From: Cryptococcus deneoformans JEC21 | Lineage: Eukaryota > Basidiomycota > Tremellomycetes > Tremellales > Cryptococcaceae | Assembly: GCF_000091045.1 (NCBI RefSeq) | Contig: NC_006680.1 | Span: forward strand, 92,501-156,500 | Direction: 5' to 3' | Length of the DNA: 64,000 nt | Part shown: in pieces, positions 33,174 through 44,974 of the stretch | Position numbering within the stretch: position 1 is the first letter of the stretch | Layout of the letters: each line of letters opens with the position of its first letter | The notes under the pieces: model-generated | Database searches by the model: none | Seen by the model: the letters and a program-made list of their open reading frames with translations, nothing else | What the model was told of the DNA's origin: nothing | Made by a program: the position numbers and the translations under genes

Positions 33174-35949
33174 ATGACATTATCATCCCCTCCCAAACTC
33201 CATCTCCCAATGCCAACCACCCCACCAAACCTGGTACACCATATCCTGAAAACTCCCGAAATCATCTCCCCACATTCATCCACTGCAAGTCCCAAGGCGC
33301 TACAGCCCCAACCGACGCCTGTCGACGAGCCGCCAGAATATTTTTCTCCCAAGCGTGCACATATCCAGGCTCTTTTCTTGTCGCCTACGAAAATGAAAGA
33401 ACACCGACAAGGACAAGGACAAGGACAAGGGCAAGGGCAAGATGGTGGAGGCACTTCGAGACAAAGCTCGTTGGATTCGTTGACACCTAATCCATCGCCT
33501 GTTGGGGACGTCGATTCAACCCGACCTTGGACTTCTTCATCGCCTCCATCTTCTTCCATGTCCGCGTCCCCGCCCACGCCTGTGCCGCCAACAATAACAG
33601 CACCGCCCCAAGAAAAGACTTCTTTGAGCATTCCTTTGCTGTTACATTCAGCGTCCACCTCCAGTGCTGTTTCTGATGGCGGCTACGGCATCCACGGTGT
33701 CCACGGCGTTCACAGCGTTCACAGCGTCCACAGCGTCCACAGCAGTCGCCCCCAAACCCCTGCTACTCTTGGCGTCATCACCCCAGCCCTAGCGTCACCG
33801 GCGCTAAGCTCGAGTAGCAAGACGGATTTATTCTTCTCTGCTTCCTCTGCAGAATTACCTACGCCTCCCCGTGCGTTATCTCCAGCATCTGCTTTGGACA
33901 AGGAACCTTTTTCTTCTTCTTCTGCTGCTTCTTCGGGTTTGGATGTGAGTGGTAATGAGAGAGCTCAATCGACAACGATGCCTTCTTCTAGCTTCCCCTC
34001 CACGGCCACGTCCGGGGCCGCAAGTTGGAGCGGAAGTGGGATATCCACTGTAAAACTGAGGTTACCCACAAGGAAAGAGAGGTTTCGAGAGACAGTCATC
34101 CCGGCCGAAATGAAGGATGAGATGGATATAGATAGAAGTAGGGAAGGATGGGGTGCACCGTTCGGAATGGGATTGGGAGCTGGGTTCGAAGAGATTAGTA
34201 CATCTCGGCTGAGGAGTTTATCAAATCCTATCGCTCCCCCGCCGGCGCATACTGTCCCTCCAGCACCACCCGCGCCTCTACCTGCACCTCTGCCTTCGTC
34301 ATTCACAACGCAGAATAGCAGTAATGACGGGGATAGTCGACCGGAATTTGCCCGACAGAGTTCTTTGACGCCGACAGTGGTATCGCCACAAACACCCAGG
34401 GCTGGTTTCTTTCCCCTCAATAATGCCCGTACCAAAGCCAATGCGGTGCCGTCTGTTCCATTCCATCCTTCCCCTTCTGCGGGGGGATATACACCTCCAC
34501 CTCCACCTTGGAAATTGAGACGTAAAGAATCTCAACAGCTGGAAAGGGAACACCGTCAAGCAGGGGTGGATGAGAGTGTGAAAGCTGGGGATGTGATCGA
34601 ACCTTGTTTTCCAAATACGAATGCGGATAATAATGGTGAACACGAAAAGGAAAAGCGTAAAGAAAGAGTCATCGGAGGGTGGAGGTTGGTCAAGAAGATG
34701 GGAGAAGGAGCTTTCTCAGCAGTTTGGTCGGCCGTGCCTGCTGGTTCAACACCCTTATCTTCCACACCCACCCACGCGCCCACCGCTACCAGCCTCCTCG
34801 TCGCACTCAAACTCTTGACCCACCCGTTGCCTGATCATCGAACACGTATCGCCTTTCTCCGAGAAGCTTCCGTCTTGCGACACATCTCACACCCTTCTAT
34901 CGTGGGGTACATTGATGATTTCTCAACGGAAAGACATGATGTTTTGGTGTTGGAAGCGGCTGGGGGAGGGGAATTGTTCGAGTTGATGAGTGAGGAGGAG
35001 AATAGGCGGCGGATGATCTTGCCTGCGCCTGCGCCGGTAGCTGGTTCAGAAGAGAGTGAAATGGGCTGGGATAAGGATGGTGAAGGTTTTGTGAGGAGGG
35101 TGTTTAGTGAGCTCGTCAAGGCTGTGGGGTGGTTACATGAGGTTGGTATAGTACATCGCGACATCAAGTTGGAGAGTAGGTACCATTTACATACCTCCAT
35201 GTTCGAAAAGCTAATGGCTTCGGTTAGACATATTGTTCACCACCAACCCTTTCATCCTCCCACCTACAAGCACATCCTCCATCCCACTTCACCTCCTCCC
35301 TCCACCTGGCCAACCACTCATCAAACTGACCGACTTTGGTCTCTCACGGTTCATTTCCCCCGCTTCACCTCTTCTCTACACACGATGCGGTTCCGAAAGC
35401 TTTGCAGCGCCAGAGATCATCATGGGTAAACCATACGATGGCCGAGAGACAGATGCCTGGGCATTGGGTGTGGTACTCTATGGCTTGATCATCGGTGAAC
35501 TGCCTTTTGATCGGGAGGAAAGCATTAAGTTGCCGGACGGGATAGCGACTCCCGGAGGGGGAAATAGTGAAAGAGTAAGAGGGAGGAAGAAGATGCACCG
35601 GATCGCCAAAGGGGAATATACCTGGCCATCACCCGAACCTGCACTCTCTCAAGATATCCCAGGTGCCTATGTGCCGGGTACAGCGACTCCATCAGCGCGA
35701 GCAGTGATTTCCTCACTTCTTGAGCGTAGCCCTTCAAAGAGAGCGAAACCAAGTGATCTGTGGGAGTATGAATGGATGCTTGGGCCTGGGGGCGTTCCGC
35801 GACCTGTGGAAGGGGCGGGAACGCCACAGCAAGAGGGAGTGGGAAAAGATAAGGGAAGGGAGGCGTCTGGAAGAGGGAGAAGGAGGGTGTTGGATGGATT
35901 TTTAGTGGAAGAAGAGAGAATTGAAGATGTCGCAATGACAGAACATTGA
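33174..35949 (+). CDS. Large CAMK-type Ser/Thr protein kinase
   Basis: Two exons, 33174-35175 and 35228-35949, give 907 residues. The first two thirds are disordered, Ser/Pro-rich, with short tandem repeats: GQGQGQGQGQ near residue 83 and HGVHGVHSVHSVHSVHSS near residue 170. The kinase domain starts about residue 500: glycine loop MGEGAFSAVW, VALKLL with the ATP-binding Lys, EAS.LRHISHPSIVGYIDDF, catalytic loop IVHRDIKLEN (the Asn codon is completed across the intron), LTDFGLSRF, and SFAAPEIIMGKPYDGRETDAWALGVVLYGLIIGELPFD. The CGSE-x-APEI and PYDGRETDAWALGV signature resembles fungal Prr/Kin4-like kinases of the CAMK group; exact orthology is not certain. Inserts rich in Pro and Thr follow the VAIK and HRD motifs. 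An in-frame ATG at 33084 is possible but leaves only 50 bp after TRM7. Confidence 0.85.
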
Positions 35950-36643
35950 AGAGGGTAAAAGGACACTTATCTTGTTGCAATGGCGTGAATCTTGTGTTTA
36001 GTTTCATCTTGTCTTGGGTTAGCGTACCCTTAATGTCTTTGGGTCTATAGTCAATCTCATATATTACCACTGTTTTGCGATCTTTGTTAGCACTAATATC
36101 GGCGTCGTATGCAAGCACAAATAATTGGTCAGGGAGGGCGAGAGATAGAGATGTGCTCTTGAACAATCTCCCATAAATCTCGGCCGCATCTTGATCGCAT
36201 GTCAACTCTGCGAGCTAATTCGTGATAGCTTGTTAATGGCCCCAGATAGAAATATTTGGAGTGCGAACTTATCTCTAGTTCAGTTGTTGCAGGCGCCCAC
36301 CCTTGCAATGTATAATAGTCTTTTGGAGGATGTCTTATAGATTGACCATAGCAAGCCACAGCTTCCACAGCGTTCGCAATGTTCTGAATAGACCTCTCCG
36401 AATGTATCCTATCCTGACTCCTGTTGTGTTTCGAACGCTTCATATAAGCTGCTGGTTTTGTCAAGGCTTGAATCTTTATGTGACTTAGGAAGCGAAGGAT
36501 GAGCAGGAAAACGCTGTGTCAGGGACCAACCTGTAGTATCATAAAGAAAGAGTGAAGACAGTACGCAAGGAAGACAAGTATATGTCGCTTTTGCAAGTTT
36601 CCATACCTAAAAGGAGACAGGTCCTACAGCGAAACATAGGGCC
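35950..36643. other. Intergenic, possible unresolved minus-strand gene
   Basis: Two protein-like frames overlap on the minus strand (around 36,130-36,480 and 35,960-36,210), with phrases such as SIRHPPKDYYTLQGWAP and LALPDQLFVLAYDADISANKD. They could be joined by an intron near 36,190-36,270, but no good start codon or GTRNGT donor is present, and the second frame stays open into the kinase gene. I cannot support a gene model. Confidence 0.3.
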
Positions 36644-38783
36644 TCAAATCCACTCCACCGGTCTCTCTCCAGCTTTTGGGCCCTTGACTCCACTCCCAGT
36701 ACCCCCGACTTTTGCACTTCTCGTCCCAAACTGCATCGCCCTCTTTACTCTCGCTCCAGTCTTGCTCATCCCTACTCTTTCCACCGCTAATCGCAATAAC
36801 CGTTTATCTCCTTGACCCGGTGGAAGGCGGGGATCACACTTGAGCCAGATAGGTAAGGAAGAGAGGTAGGCGATGAAAGAGAGGGAGAGGTAGGGATATC
36901 GTGCGTCCCGGGCATGTGAAGAAATGAGGCGGTCATCCCGAGATAAATTGCGTGTAGGTAAACGGTTGAGATCCATTTGGGTCTATTATATGTATTTTGT
37001 TAGTCAATTCTTCTTTCTTCGCGTGCGGGAAAAAGTAGATACGCACTTCTTCGATGAGGCCCTGCCATCCGGCTTGGTTGAAAGCATGTCGATGCCGTGA
37101 ATAACCTCCCAGTTGCCTATACATGTCAGCTTGTCCCATTTCGATGTAGACTTACTCGTCTGCGCCCAGACCGGAGATGTAAACTTTTGCCTTCACCTGA
37201 TACGGTCTTTTGTTCCCATCTTCGCCTACGACTGATCCCTTGCCGAGCGATGCAAAGTAAAGTGGATAGGCTAGGGACTTGAATTTTGGTCAGCGATGTT
37301 TGTGGAATGCAATAGGACTGAGACAACATACCAAATCCATCTCCGTCACTGATGGATACATGAGCTCCACCACCCTCGCTCTATGCTCTCTAGCCTCCTG
37401 TACGGAGCGTCAACATCAACTTGATCTTGTCATTTAATCCAAACCCACTTCATAAGGTACATTCACTTCCACAAATCTCCATTCTCTCTCCTTGCAAACG
37501 TTCCTCAACTCTTCGACAGCTTCCAAGCCCGACAGCCGATCAGGTACAGCATAAACATCTCCTTCCACTCCTGGCGTTTTGTGCTTGCCTTTCCCTTTTC
37601 CGTTGGCAAGTTGAGGTCTGGGGGAAGGAGCGAAGGATACGTTAATGAGGTCGATAGGATCTGATAATGGTAGGCACTGATGGAGAAGATAGGCGAGGAA
37701 TGTACAGTCAATCCCCCCTGAGAAAAGTACAGCTACCTTGGCTTCCCTATATCAACCATCAACTTTTATACGAGCCGAAGAAAATACACTCACCCAGGTG
37801 CCAAGTCTGGTATGTTCTCTACTCGACGTCGCACGCTAGCTTGCAGATGGTCGACAAACGAGATGACGGCGGCGTTGTGGATGGCTGGGCTATCTTCTGT
37901 GAGGCCTGAAGGGGGAAGGACGGTGTTAATTGGTGCAACCCTAGTCTGACGACACGAGTTAGTCTTACAGCCAGGCGCCAAACCTCGAAACAGAGCAATA
38001 GATGACACTCACCCACGGTGTAGACGAGCTTTCAGGAAGGTCAAAGTTATTGGTCATGATGAGAGCATTACATAGGTCCACCTATATATCGGTTAGCTGA
38101 GATGAAGAAGTCTGAAAGATGTACTGACTGTCCCATCCTCGAGGACTTGAACTTGATCAAATCGAATGATACCTCCTTCACCACCCAGCAAAGCTCGCAT
38201 CTCTAGCCCAGCCTCACGCACCAGCCCGCAGCAGCAAGAGCTGAGTATGAACATGTTGGATACGGTGCCATTGCCGGATATTTGGGGATATAAGAGCAGT
38301 GAGCGACGCGACAAGGGATCTAGTTGGTAGTAGAGTGTAGAAGATATCAACTAAAAGCAAGTCAGTCGCCTAGTAGTAAGGAATTAGATGCGAGATACTC
38401 ACGTCTAGGTAAATGCAAGCAAACGGCCCTTCAATATCCTTCAGGACACTTTGGAACTCAGCCCCCTCTTCCAGTTTCTCAAATATCTTGCGGGTATCGT
38501 TCGCATCCTTTTCCACCTGTAATCCCTCAAACACCTGTCCATTCCATCCCAAAACTCCTCTTTTTCCAACCAGTGGCTGAGCCGTCAGTTCTCCTCGAAG
38601 TCCAAGGACGCTCGCACTCAGGGTAATTTCTATTTCCGCACCAGACTTGCCCTTCACAATGTGGGTATATGACCCCTGTGTATCCGGCCCTCGGCATGTG
38701 ATTGTGGATTGAAAGGCGTCGAGCAGAGATGCTCTGGGATAGCCGGTAGAAAGGGATCTGATGGAGAGTGTGAGACCACACAT
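36644..38783 (-). CDS. Asparagine-synthetase-domain protein (ASNSD1 / YML096W family)
   Basis: A multi-exon gene on the minus strand; exon 1 is 38403-38783. It starts MCGLTLSIRS, with Cys2 in the position of the class II glutamine amidotransferase nucleophile, followed by CRGPDTQG and GLRGE motifs. Later exons give the ATP pyrophosphatase-like half: VAVLFSGGIDCTFLAYLL, VYAVPDRLSGLEAVEELR, and near the end NLSRDDRLISSHARDARYPYL, LPIWLKCDPRLPPGQGDKRLLRLA and RVKRAMQFGTRSAK. This is the pattern of the ASNSD1/YML096W family, which is distinct from true asparagine synthetase and whose substrate is not established. The P-loop reads SGGIDC where asparagine synthetases usually have SGGLDS. Introns are around 50-60 bp. 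It is divergent from the 39.3-kb gene. Confidence 0.82.
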
Positions 38784-39330
38784 AATATCCTGGATTGAGC
38801 TTGGGTACGTTCAAAAACCACAATCGTCCATAAGAACTTGGTGATCGAGCGTCAAAATCTGGCGTATTTGTTACGAAAGTTTGTTCGCACTCTTGACAGG
38901 CGAAGTTGCTGTAGTTTTTGTTACATGGCGGCTCCCCCTCTCAAAAAACAATGGGATGAAGCCCTGTAACTAGCAGATGTCAAGCTACCAGACTGGCACC
39001 CCATCCTGTTCGCTTTGAGTACCACGCATGCTGAAGAGCGCGTGGTTACTAAATACCATGGTGGGAGTCTACATACTTCCATAGTTATTTACCCTTTTTA
39101 CGCTTTATTAACTTTTTGCTTTGTTGTTGCTGCACGTGAACTGACGTGGATTAAAAAGCGATGACGTGGGGACTCCTGCTCGTCGTCGTCGTCATGGCGG
39201 CGGCAATGGCATTCGTTCGCCTTCGTTTCAGTTTCTCTGCACATTTCAGTCGACTTTCTTCGGTTGCTATTTATCCCAATTCATCGACCTTCCTTTCCCC
39301 GCATACTGAGGGGATATGCCTTAGTACGAC
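38784..39330. promoter_or_regulatory. Shared promoter of the ASNSD1-like and MIT/coiled-coil genes
   Basis: A 547-bp gap between divergent genes. It contains one CACGTG box near 39,134 and a GTC trinucleotide run near 39,180-39,196. No other gene is seen. Confidence 0.35.
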
Positions 39331-40948
39331 ATGTCAAATTCATCCTCTGTTAGAAATCCTCTTCAGCGCGCCCATGCTCTCTCAGCCCAAGCATCTAGCC
39401 TTTTGGATTCCGATCAGCCGTCGGCCCAAGCAATGAGCCAGGCCCTACAGGCTTACAGAGAAGCAGCCAGTCTATTTGAAGCTTCTGCTGGTGATTTGGA
39501 TGTCGATGAGAGCACGAAGGTGACTTTGAAGTTGTTGACAACGCAGCATCGCAAACTGGCAAGGGACCTCGAGCGGAGGATTAGTATTGCTGCCAAAGGG
39601 AAAATGGCCACTCCTGTGAATACGCGACTTGCTGGAATGCCCCCAAACCGGAGATATTTCTCTGAAGGTTCACCTGCCAGAGGCTATCTCCCTGATAACA
39701 AACAGGTCGCGGGCGGAATGACACCTCTGCGGGTTGACTCGAGTAGGTTTTCCGTGCCTTCCTCTCATGGACCAAGCTCATAAGGCTTTAAGCCGCGCAG
39801 CACTTATCACATACTCAGGAGGTACCACCATTCGCATATAGGCCTCCTCCAAATCCGTCCGGTTCTCAGCCAAATTCTGCTTCCATCTTCTCGCCATCCG
39901 ATGCTCCGTCACCTTTACAATCCTCTTCGTCATCTTCTGAAGCGCCTGAGGAGTCTTACGTGCATTTCGGCGCTCCCCCGGATATAACCGACCCATTCAA
40001 TCGCTTTTGGGCCATGCTGGATAATATGCTGGAAGATATATCTAACCCCATTGCTTTTGCCAGTGCACCTCTTGATACACTAGGTCCAACCATTCCACAA
40101 CCGAAAAAGTCACAGGAGAAACGCAATAGCAAGAGTGGTAAAGAAGAAAAGAGAAAGGAAGAGTCACCATCACCTACTGATTCCTTTTATTTGGTTCATC
40201 CAAAGGGCAAGATGACACCCGAAGGATCCGAGGATGGGGATAAACCTCGCGGTAACCCGTGCGTTAATATCGATGTACAAGTCCATCAAATAGTGCTGAC
40301 ATACCGTTGTAGAGCCCCTTTAGCCAAAACGCCAGAGGAATTGGCCCTGGAAAATACATCTTTACGGCATTCCCTCGACACCCTTGCTTCACACACTCAA
40401 TCTCTAGAACAGACAAACCGCCTTCTCAAAATCCAGTTAGAAGAGCGGGATAAGAAGTTTTTGGCAGCCATGGCAGGTGTAAAGAAGGAAGCTGCTCGGG
40501 CCAAACAAGGACAAGAGCTGTGGCGCAGTCAAGTCATGGCTGGATCTATCATACCGGTTAGAGCGCCGAGGGTGGACGGAAGTCCGATTAACAGTGTTCC
40601 TGGGTTGAAGGATGGGCCAGGATCGGATAGCACGGGTCAGTTCCTTACACATCATTCAAAGCGACAGAATGTCCTGACATATCGCTGCAGTCTTGCGCAA
40701 GAGGATCAAAGAATTGGAGGAGGAAGTGAAGGCCCTGAAGCTCGAATCAGAGAAGCAGAAAAACCACATTGAAAAGTACAAAGGAAAGGTGGGTCCGATT
40801 TGTCTAAACTCTGGAGCGCGACAGGAAGTTGATATGGTCTTAGTTCGAAAAGCTGAAAGCAAATGCGCGAGCCAAGAAGGAAGCTAAATTAGCTGCAGCT
40901 GCCGCTGAAGCCACCGCGCAAGGACAGAATTCTTCTACCCCGACATAA
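39331..40948 (+). CDS. MIT-like and coiled-coil protein, resembling Atg38/NRBF2
   Basis: About five exons; exon 1 is 39331-39753 and a 65-bp intron (39754-39818) is the best-fitting junction to exon 2. The N-terminal 80 residues look like a MIT-type three-helix bundle (NPLQRAHALSAQASSLLD, MSQALQAYREAASLFEAS, TLKLLTTQHRKLARDLERR). A Pro/Ser linker follows, then FNRFWAMLDNMLEDISNP and a Lys/Glu stretch. The C-terminal half is coiled coil: LALENTSLRHSLDTLASHTQSLEQTNRLLKIQ and RIKELEEEVKALKLESEKQ, ending with a basic and Ala-rich tail to the stop at 40946-40948. N-terminal MIT plus C-terminal coiled coil is the layout of Atg38/NRBF2, a regulator of the autophagy PI3-kinase complex. The residue-level match is not strong, so the name stays an inference. 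Confidence 0.7.
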
Positions 40949-41903
40949 AGCTGAACGTCTTAGACAACTGCAGCATCGTATGATTATCAGCCATCTCATC
41001 TTGTAATACGGAATTGTGTTTTCTCTGGCATAGAACCAGTGATGTTGTACTATCTTTACAGGAAATGTTATATCGTTTCCCTGTTTTTCTCTCTAGCACA
41101 ATGATTCAAGCTTCGCTCCTGTCGAAGTTCCCTTTGTTGCGGCCTCTTCAGATCCCATCGTACCAGCAAACGATGAGGACTTCAGCCCTTCAAGAGTGAA
41201 GCATGGCCACTCATCTTCAGTATCCTTTCACACCATCTGTCATCATTATAACCTCGTCACTTTTGGTACTAATATCGCAGTTTTCATATAGGTTGTCGTC
41301 TTGATCAATCGAAACATTCCACAAGCTTGTCAAAATAGATAATGATGCTGCTTCTCTGAGATTGACTTGCAGGTAAAGGAATTATTTTCCATGTCACTAA
41401 TCCTTTTGAGGGCCTTCTATCTGAGTATCAAGGGCACTTTCGATTTCACCAAGTTTCCTGAATATATACAGTACTATAACGCAATGTGGGAAAATTTGTC
41501 CATCCTTTCCTGAGAGAGGGAAATCAACTCCAAGATGACAAAAAAAGAGAGTCCTGTCCTCTAAATGAATAGCACTTAATGGCACTTCATAGCCATGTGC
41601 GATTGTAGGTTTTGTTTTGGTAGATGAAAAACCACCCAGGTATGTTCCAGTAATAAATCAAGGCCGTGGTATTGGCTCACAAGCGGAATTATGATGTATA
41701 ATATATAGAAAAAACAAGCTTTGACGGTCAAACAATTAAGTACATTCTAACCATTGATCGAAAAGATGGCAAGATAAAATGGAAGGCCATCATGAGCAGC
41801 CATTAACGAAAAGCCATTCTTACACCAGATAAAAGTGTTGAAGCCTTTTAATTATCTCCAAGCAGGTGTTAGGTAATCTGTGCAGAAAATGTGGATTTTC
41901 AGT
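40949..41903. other. Intergenic between convergent genes
   Basis: Nearly 1 kb between two converging 3' ends. No gene, RNA or repeat was recognised; AT-rich, with only short open frames. Confidence 0.4.
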
Positions 41904-43440
41904 TCAAAGAGTCTGGGTATTTATTAACCATAAAAGAGAAAACCGACCTAGTTCATCTTTATCCTCCTCATACCTCCTTCTCCTCCTCCGTCTCCAGAAC
42001 CAGAGCCCAGCTATAGTAATGATCACGATAAACGCTATCACAATCACAGTAACAGAAACAGCTACTGTTGTCATTCTGTATCACATGTATGTTAGTTCGA
42101 TTGCCTAATACTTCAAGGAAGTTGATGATTTACTTGTGTGTGGTTGGATCATTATCATTTTCAGCTGAAGCAACTGCACTGCTATCCGTTTCGGAACTGA
42201 TAGCAGCTGTGGAAGGTGTACCCGTAGACTGAGGGTCGAAAGACTGGGTCAACGCGATTGACTGGTAGGATTTTGAAGTCGATGTATTTCCAGGGGACGA
42301 CTTTGCCGTTGGCGACTGATCCCCATTCACTGTCGTAGAAAAGGCCGTTGAAGCAGGAAAATCGGATGATGAAGGCGGAGATGACGATGATGATGGCGTC
42401 TCTTGTGCAATGGAGGAGGAATCCGTTGAGGTTGGAGCAACGGATGACGTTGGTATAGAAATAGATAATGGGATAGACGAGGATGTCGAGGGTGCTGACG
42501 ATGATGCGATCAAGCTGGATGAGGCGACAGTTACCGTAGTAGAAGTCGTCGTTGCAATTGCACTAGATCCCGTTGAGGCAGCATTTGTCCTATTGGGGTA
42601 ATGAGTGAATAGAAACAAAGCAGTGCTTTTATGAAGCAAGCGTAACTTACAATGAACCTGTGACCGCAACGTAATCGACATCTAACCAGATATAATTCGG
42701 ATACTCATCCGTATTCCGAGCGTTTTCATTGCTGACTTTTAATGTATGATCGCCTTCTTCTAGCCCGCTTGTTGCAAATAAAACTTGCTGGAACGTTGAT
42801 TTTTCAGAGTATCCCGAGTAGTATTGTGTATCTCCTGAGTCCACTGATATTCCATAAATGCCCTATATAATAGCTTGTCAACTGGGATGTTGGAATAAAG
42901 GAAAGTTATTTGACAAAAAACCTGACATGACTGACAATTTGCTTGTTAGCTAGTATGTGAGGAGATAGATACCAGAGCTTACTTATTTCGTCTGGCTCCG
43001 TAAAGAGTAATATCCGTCCCATGCCAGGCAATAATTGCGTAATCTCCCTGTCATGTATCATTAGCAAACACTTAAGAAGGGGATGAGACCACGTGCATTG
43101 TTCGTAGATGAATGGCTGGTTAAAAGTTAGTGATTGAGCGCATTACTAGTCTGTAAGACCCACAAAGTCTACATCACAGAAAGCAAGATCAGCCTGGTAT
43201 TTGAACATAAGGTTACACCGCACTCACACCATCATAATATTCGTCCGCCATAGGGTCGACTTAGTGTGGTACAGTCAGCGGCTAAAGCAGCCGAAGTCAT
43301 CATGATCAATTACCTACCAGTGTGATTGGTCGACCTAAAGAGGCATATCAGATATAACACCAGTACATCACACAGCTCATTTACCATGTGGTCCCAAACC
43401 ATCCAAAGTTCGCATTAGTATCGTCGATGGAAGTAGACAT
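41904..43440 (-). CDS. Single-pass membrane protein with one lectin-like domain
   Basis: A multi-exon minus-strand gene. It begins MSTSIDDTNANFGWFGTTW, the same D-D-x-x-x-x-x-(F/Y) start as the protein at 15.1-16.4 kb. Several small exons then give AIIAWHGTDITLYGARR, GIYGISVDSGDTQYYSGYSEKS, TFQQVLFATSGLEEGDHTLKV and IWLDVDYVAVTG, the conserved strands of the basidiomycete galactose-binding-like module. A Ser/Thr-rich stalk of about 150 residues, probably O-glycosylated, comes next, then a hydrophobic helix (VAVSVTVIVIAFIVIITIAGLWFW) and a basic stop-transfer RRRRRRYEEDKDE cytosolic tail. There is no in-frame N-terminal signal peptide. Exon borders in 42.85-43.4 kb are approximate; the three small 5' exons were pieced together from frame and splice signals. 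Function is unknown. Confidence 0.7.
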
Positions 43441-43872
43441 GTTCCTCGAGCTGTATCGAGTAATTTCTAACCTGGCAAAATTAGTAGCGGCGTTGCGTTC
43501 AAAAAAATGGGGATGGATAGTTATAAGGTGTATAATAGGAATCAAGGCATCAAAGATCATCCTCCTGGTGGAGATAATTGATGTGAAAGAGAGGAAGACG
43601 GTACCCAAAACGGCATCCTACTGCCAAATGCCGCTCCTGGCCATACAGTCCGCTTCGGCTCCTTTGATGTAGCTCGTCAAAGGAAGGTGTATGTGTTCAT
43701 TTTCCCGCAAAAGGATGTAACTCAAAGTGATTATTCTGCAGCAAACATCTCAAAGTCAACTTTGAGCTCTGCCTTTCGAAAAGGCAATCAATTGGGGGCA
43801 GAGAAGGATGGCCAGCTAATGGAGAGGAGGAGAAGTGCATATGAGACCAAACGCCTAGTGGTTGGAAAACGC
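43441..43872. other. Intergenic between the membrane protein gene and COX14
   Basis: No gene is seen. The region probably holds the promoter of the minus-strand membrane-protein gene and the 3' UTR of COX14. Confidence 0.35.
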
Positions 43873-44270
43873 CTATGATGGTTGTGTTGGTACAGGACTT
43901 TGGGCTTCCAAAGGCTTTGAGGGCTATGTAGATGTGGAACAATCAGCAATCAATCATTCCGTTACCAAAGCTCACAGTAACTTCGTTTCTAAGATGACAT
44001 ACCTCGGGAGGTCCTCCAAAGTACTGGTGGCGATGATACAATTAATATTCAATTAAAAATCGTAACAAGATAGTTGACATACCCCTCGTGCTCTTAAAGC
44101 TCGGTATCCAATACCGTGTGCTGTAAGGACTCCTCCATATATCTGTTGAAGAAACAAATGAGCTCGGAAGATACACAAAATTACGGGAGTATAAGGCTTC
44201 GGCGTACTGTGAGACCGATGGAAGTGAGGACAATTGTTCGCTGAGCGATGTCTGCGATGGAGATGGCCAT
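43873..44270 (-). CDS. COX14: Cytochrome c oxidase assembly factor Cox14
   Basis: Four small exons on the minus strand (44208-44270, 44083-44142, 44003-44023, 43873-43923) join with no frame change to 64 residues; none is long enough to show as a normal open frame. The protein starts MAISIADIAQRTIVLTSIGL, then TIYGGVLTAHGIGYRALRARG, and ends EAQSPVPTQPS. Yeast Cox14, an inner-membrane factor that couples COX1 translation to complex IV assembly, has the same build: a short N-terminus with a (H/Q)RxTVLTxxG helix with a Tyr-x-x-Gly turn, and a hydrophilic tail containing QSP. Exon 3 is only 21 nt. All introns have GT-AG ends (GTACGC, GTATGT, GTATGT donors). The gene is divergent from the small gene at 44.5 kb. 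The gene model is good; the name rests on short but position-specific similarity. Confidence 0.68.
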
Positions 44271-44502
44271 GATGAAAATGGGATGAGGTATAGGATATAA
44301 AGAAAAGTGAGAGACAGTGAGCTTACAAACAAGTGGGATTTGTGCAAAGTAAAATGGAATGAGTGGTGGAGGACCGAATTATTTGTTCGTTCGCAGTGCG
44401 CAACTCACGCACATCTCAAATTTCTTGTTTTCACCTCTATCCTCGTATCCGTCTACTTTTTACAACGACTCTTCTAAAACAACATATCGGGCACAACCCA
44501 AT
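44271..44502. promoter_or_regulatory. Shared promoter of COX14 and the 44.5-kb gene
   Basis: A 232-bp gap between divergent starts. An upstream ATG at 44359 is in frame with the 44.5-kb gene and would add 48 residues; the context of the 44503 ATG is better. Confidence 0.35.
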
Positions 44503-44974
44503 ATGTCATCTCCCATCGCAAACCGCGTCTCCCAGCTTAAATCCATCGCTAGATCCTTCCCTCGCTCTCCGCTCTCCGAACCCACCCAAATTTCGGAAGC
44601 CTGGATATCAATCCTCGACCGTACACTCGCGTCCGATGCCGCTTCTGCTTCTTTTCAAGCAAACTCTAGTCAAGCAACTCTTGGAGCATTGCGGGAAGCG
44701 GGACAACAGCAGCGTTTAATGCAGTTCAAGGCCGCTGTGGAACGGCTGAAGGCTGGAAATGCTATGCGAGACGTATGTCTAATGAATGTCTTTCATTCAT
44801 GATAGCAATGCTGATTCGAATGTGTATGCATAGTATCCCCTATCGAAATCTCTCCTTACTCCTCCCAACGATGAACTGTTTTACACACGAGCGAGAAACG
44901 CCATTCACAACGCAGAGCAGGGTATTCGAAGGCCGTGGTGGAAGGTTTTCTTCAACGTGAAGGGTGCGGAATAA
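44503..44974 (+). CDS. Small conserved-looking protein, 136 residues, unrecognised
   Basis: Two exons (44503-44772 and 44834-44974) give 136 residues. The product is helical and basic, without a signal peptide: MSSPIANRVSQLKSIARSF, SEAWISILDRTLASDA, REAGQQQRLMQFKAAVERL, and a C-terminus YPLSKSLLTPPNDELFYTRARNAIHNA ending RRPWWKVFFNVKG. The C-terminal RPWW-x-VFF is distinctive. Size, charge and pairing with COX14 would fit a mitochondrial assembly or ribosome-associated protein, but I do not recognise a family. The upstream in-frame ATG (44359) would add a Ser/Phe-rich extension that could be a targeting sequence. Confidence 0.65.
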
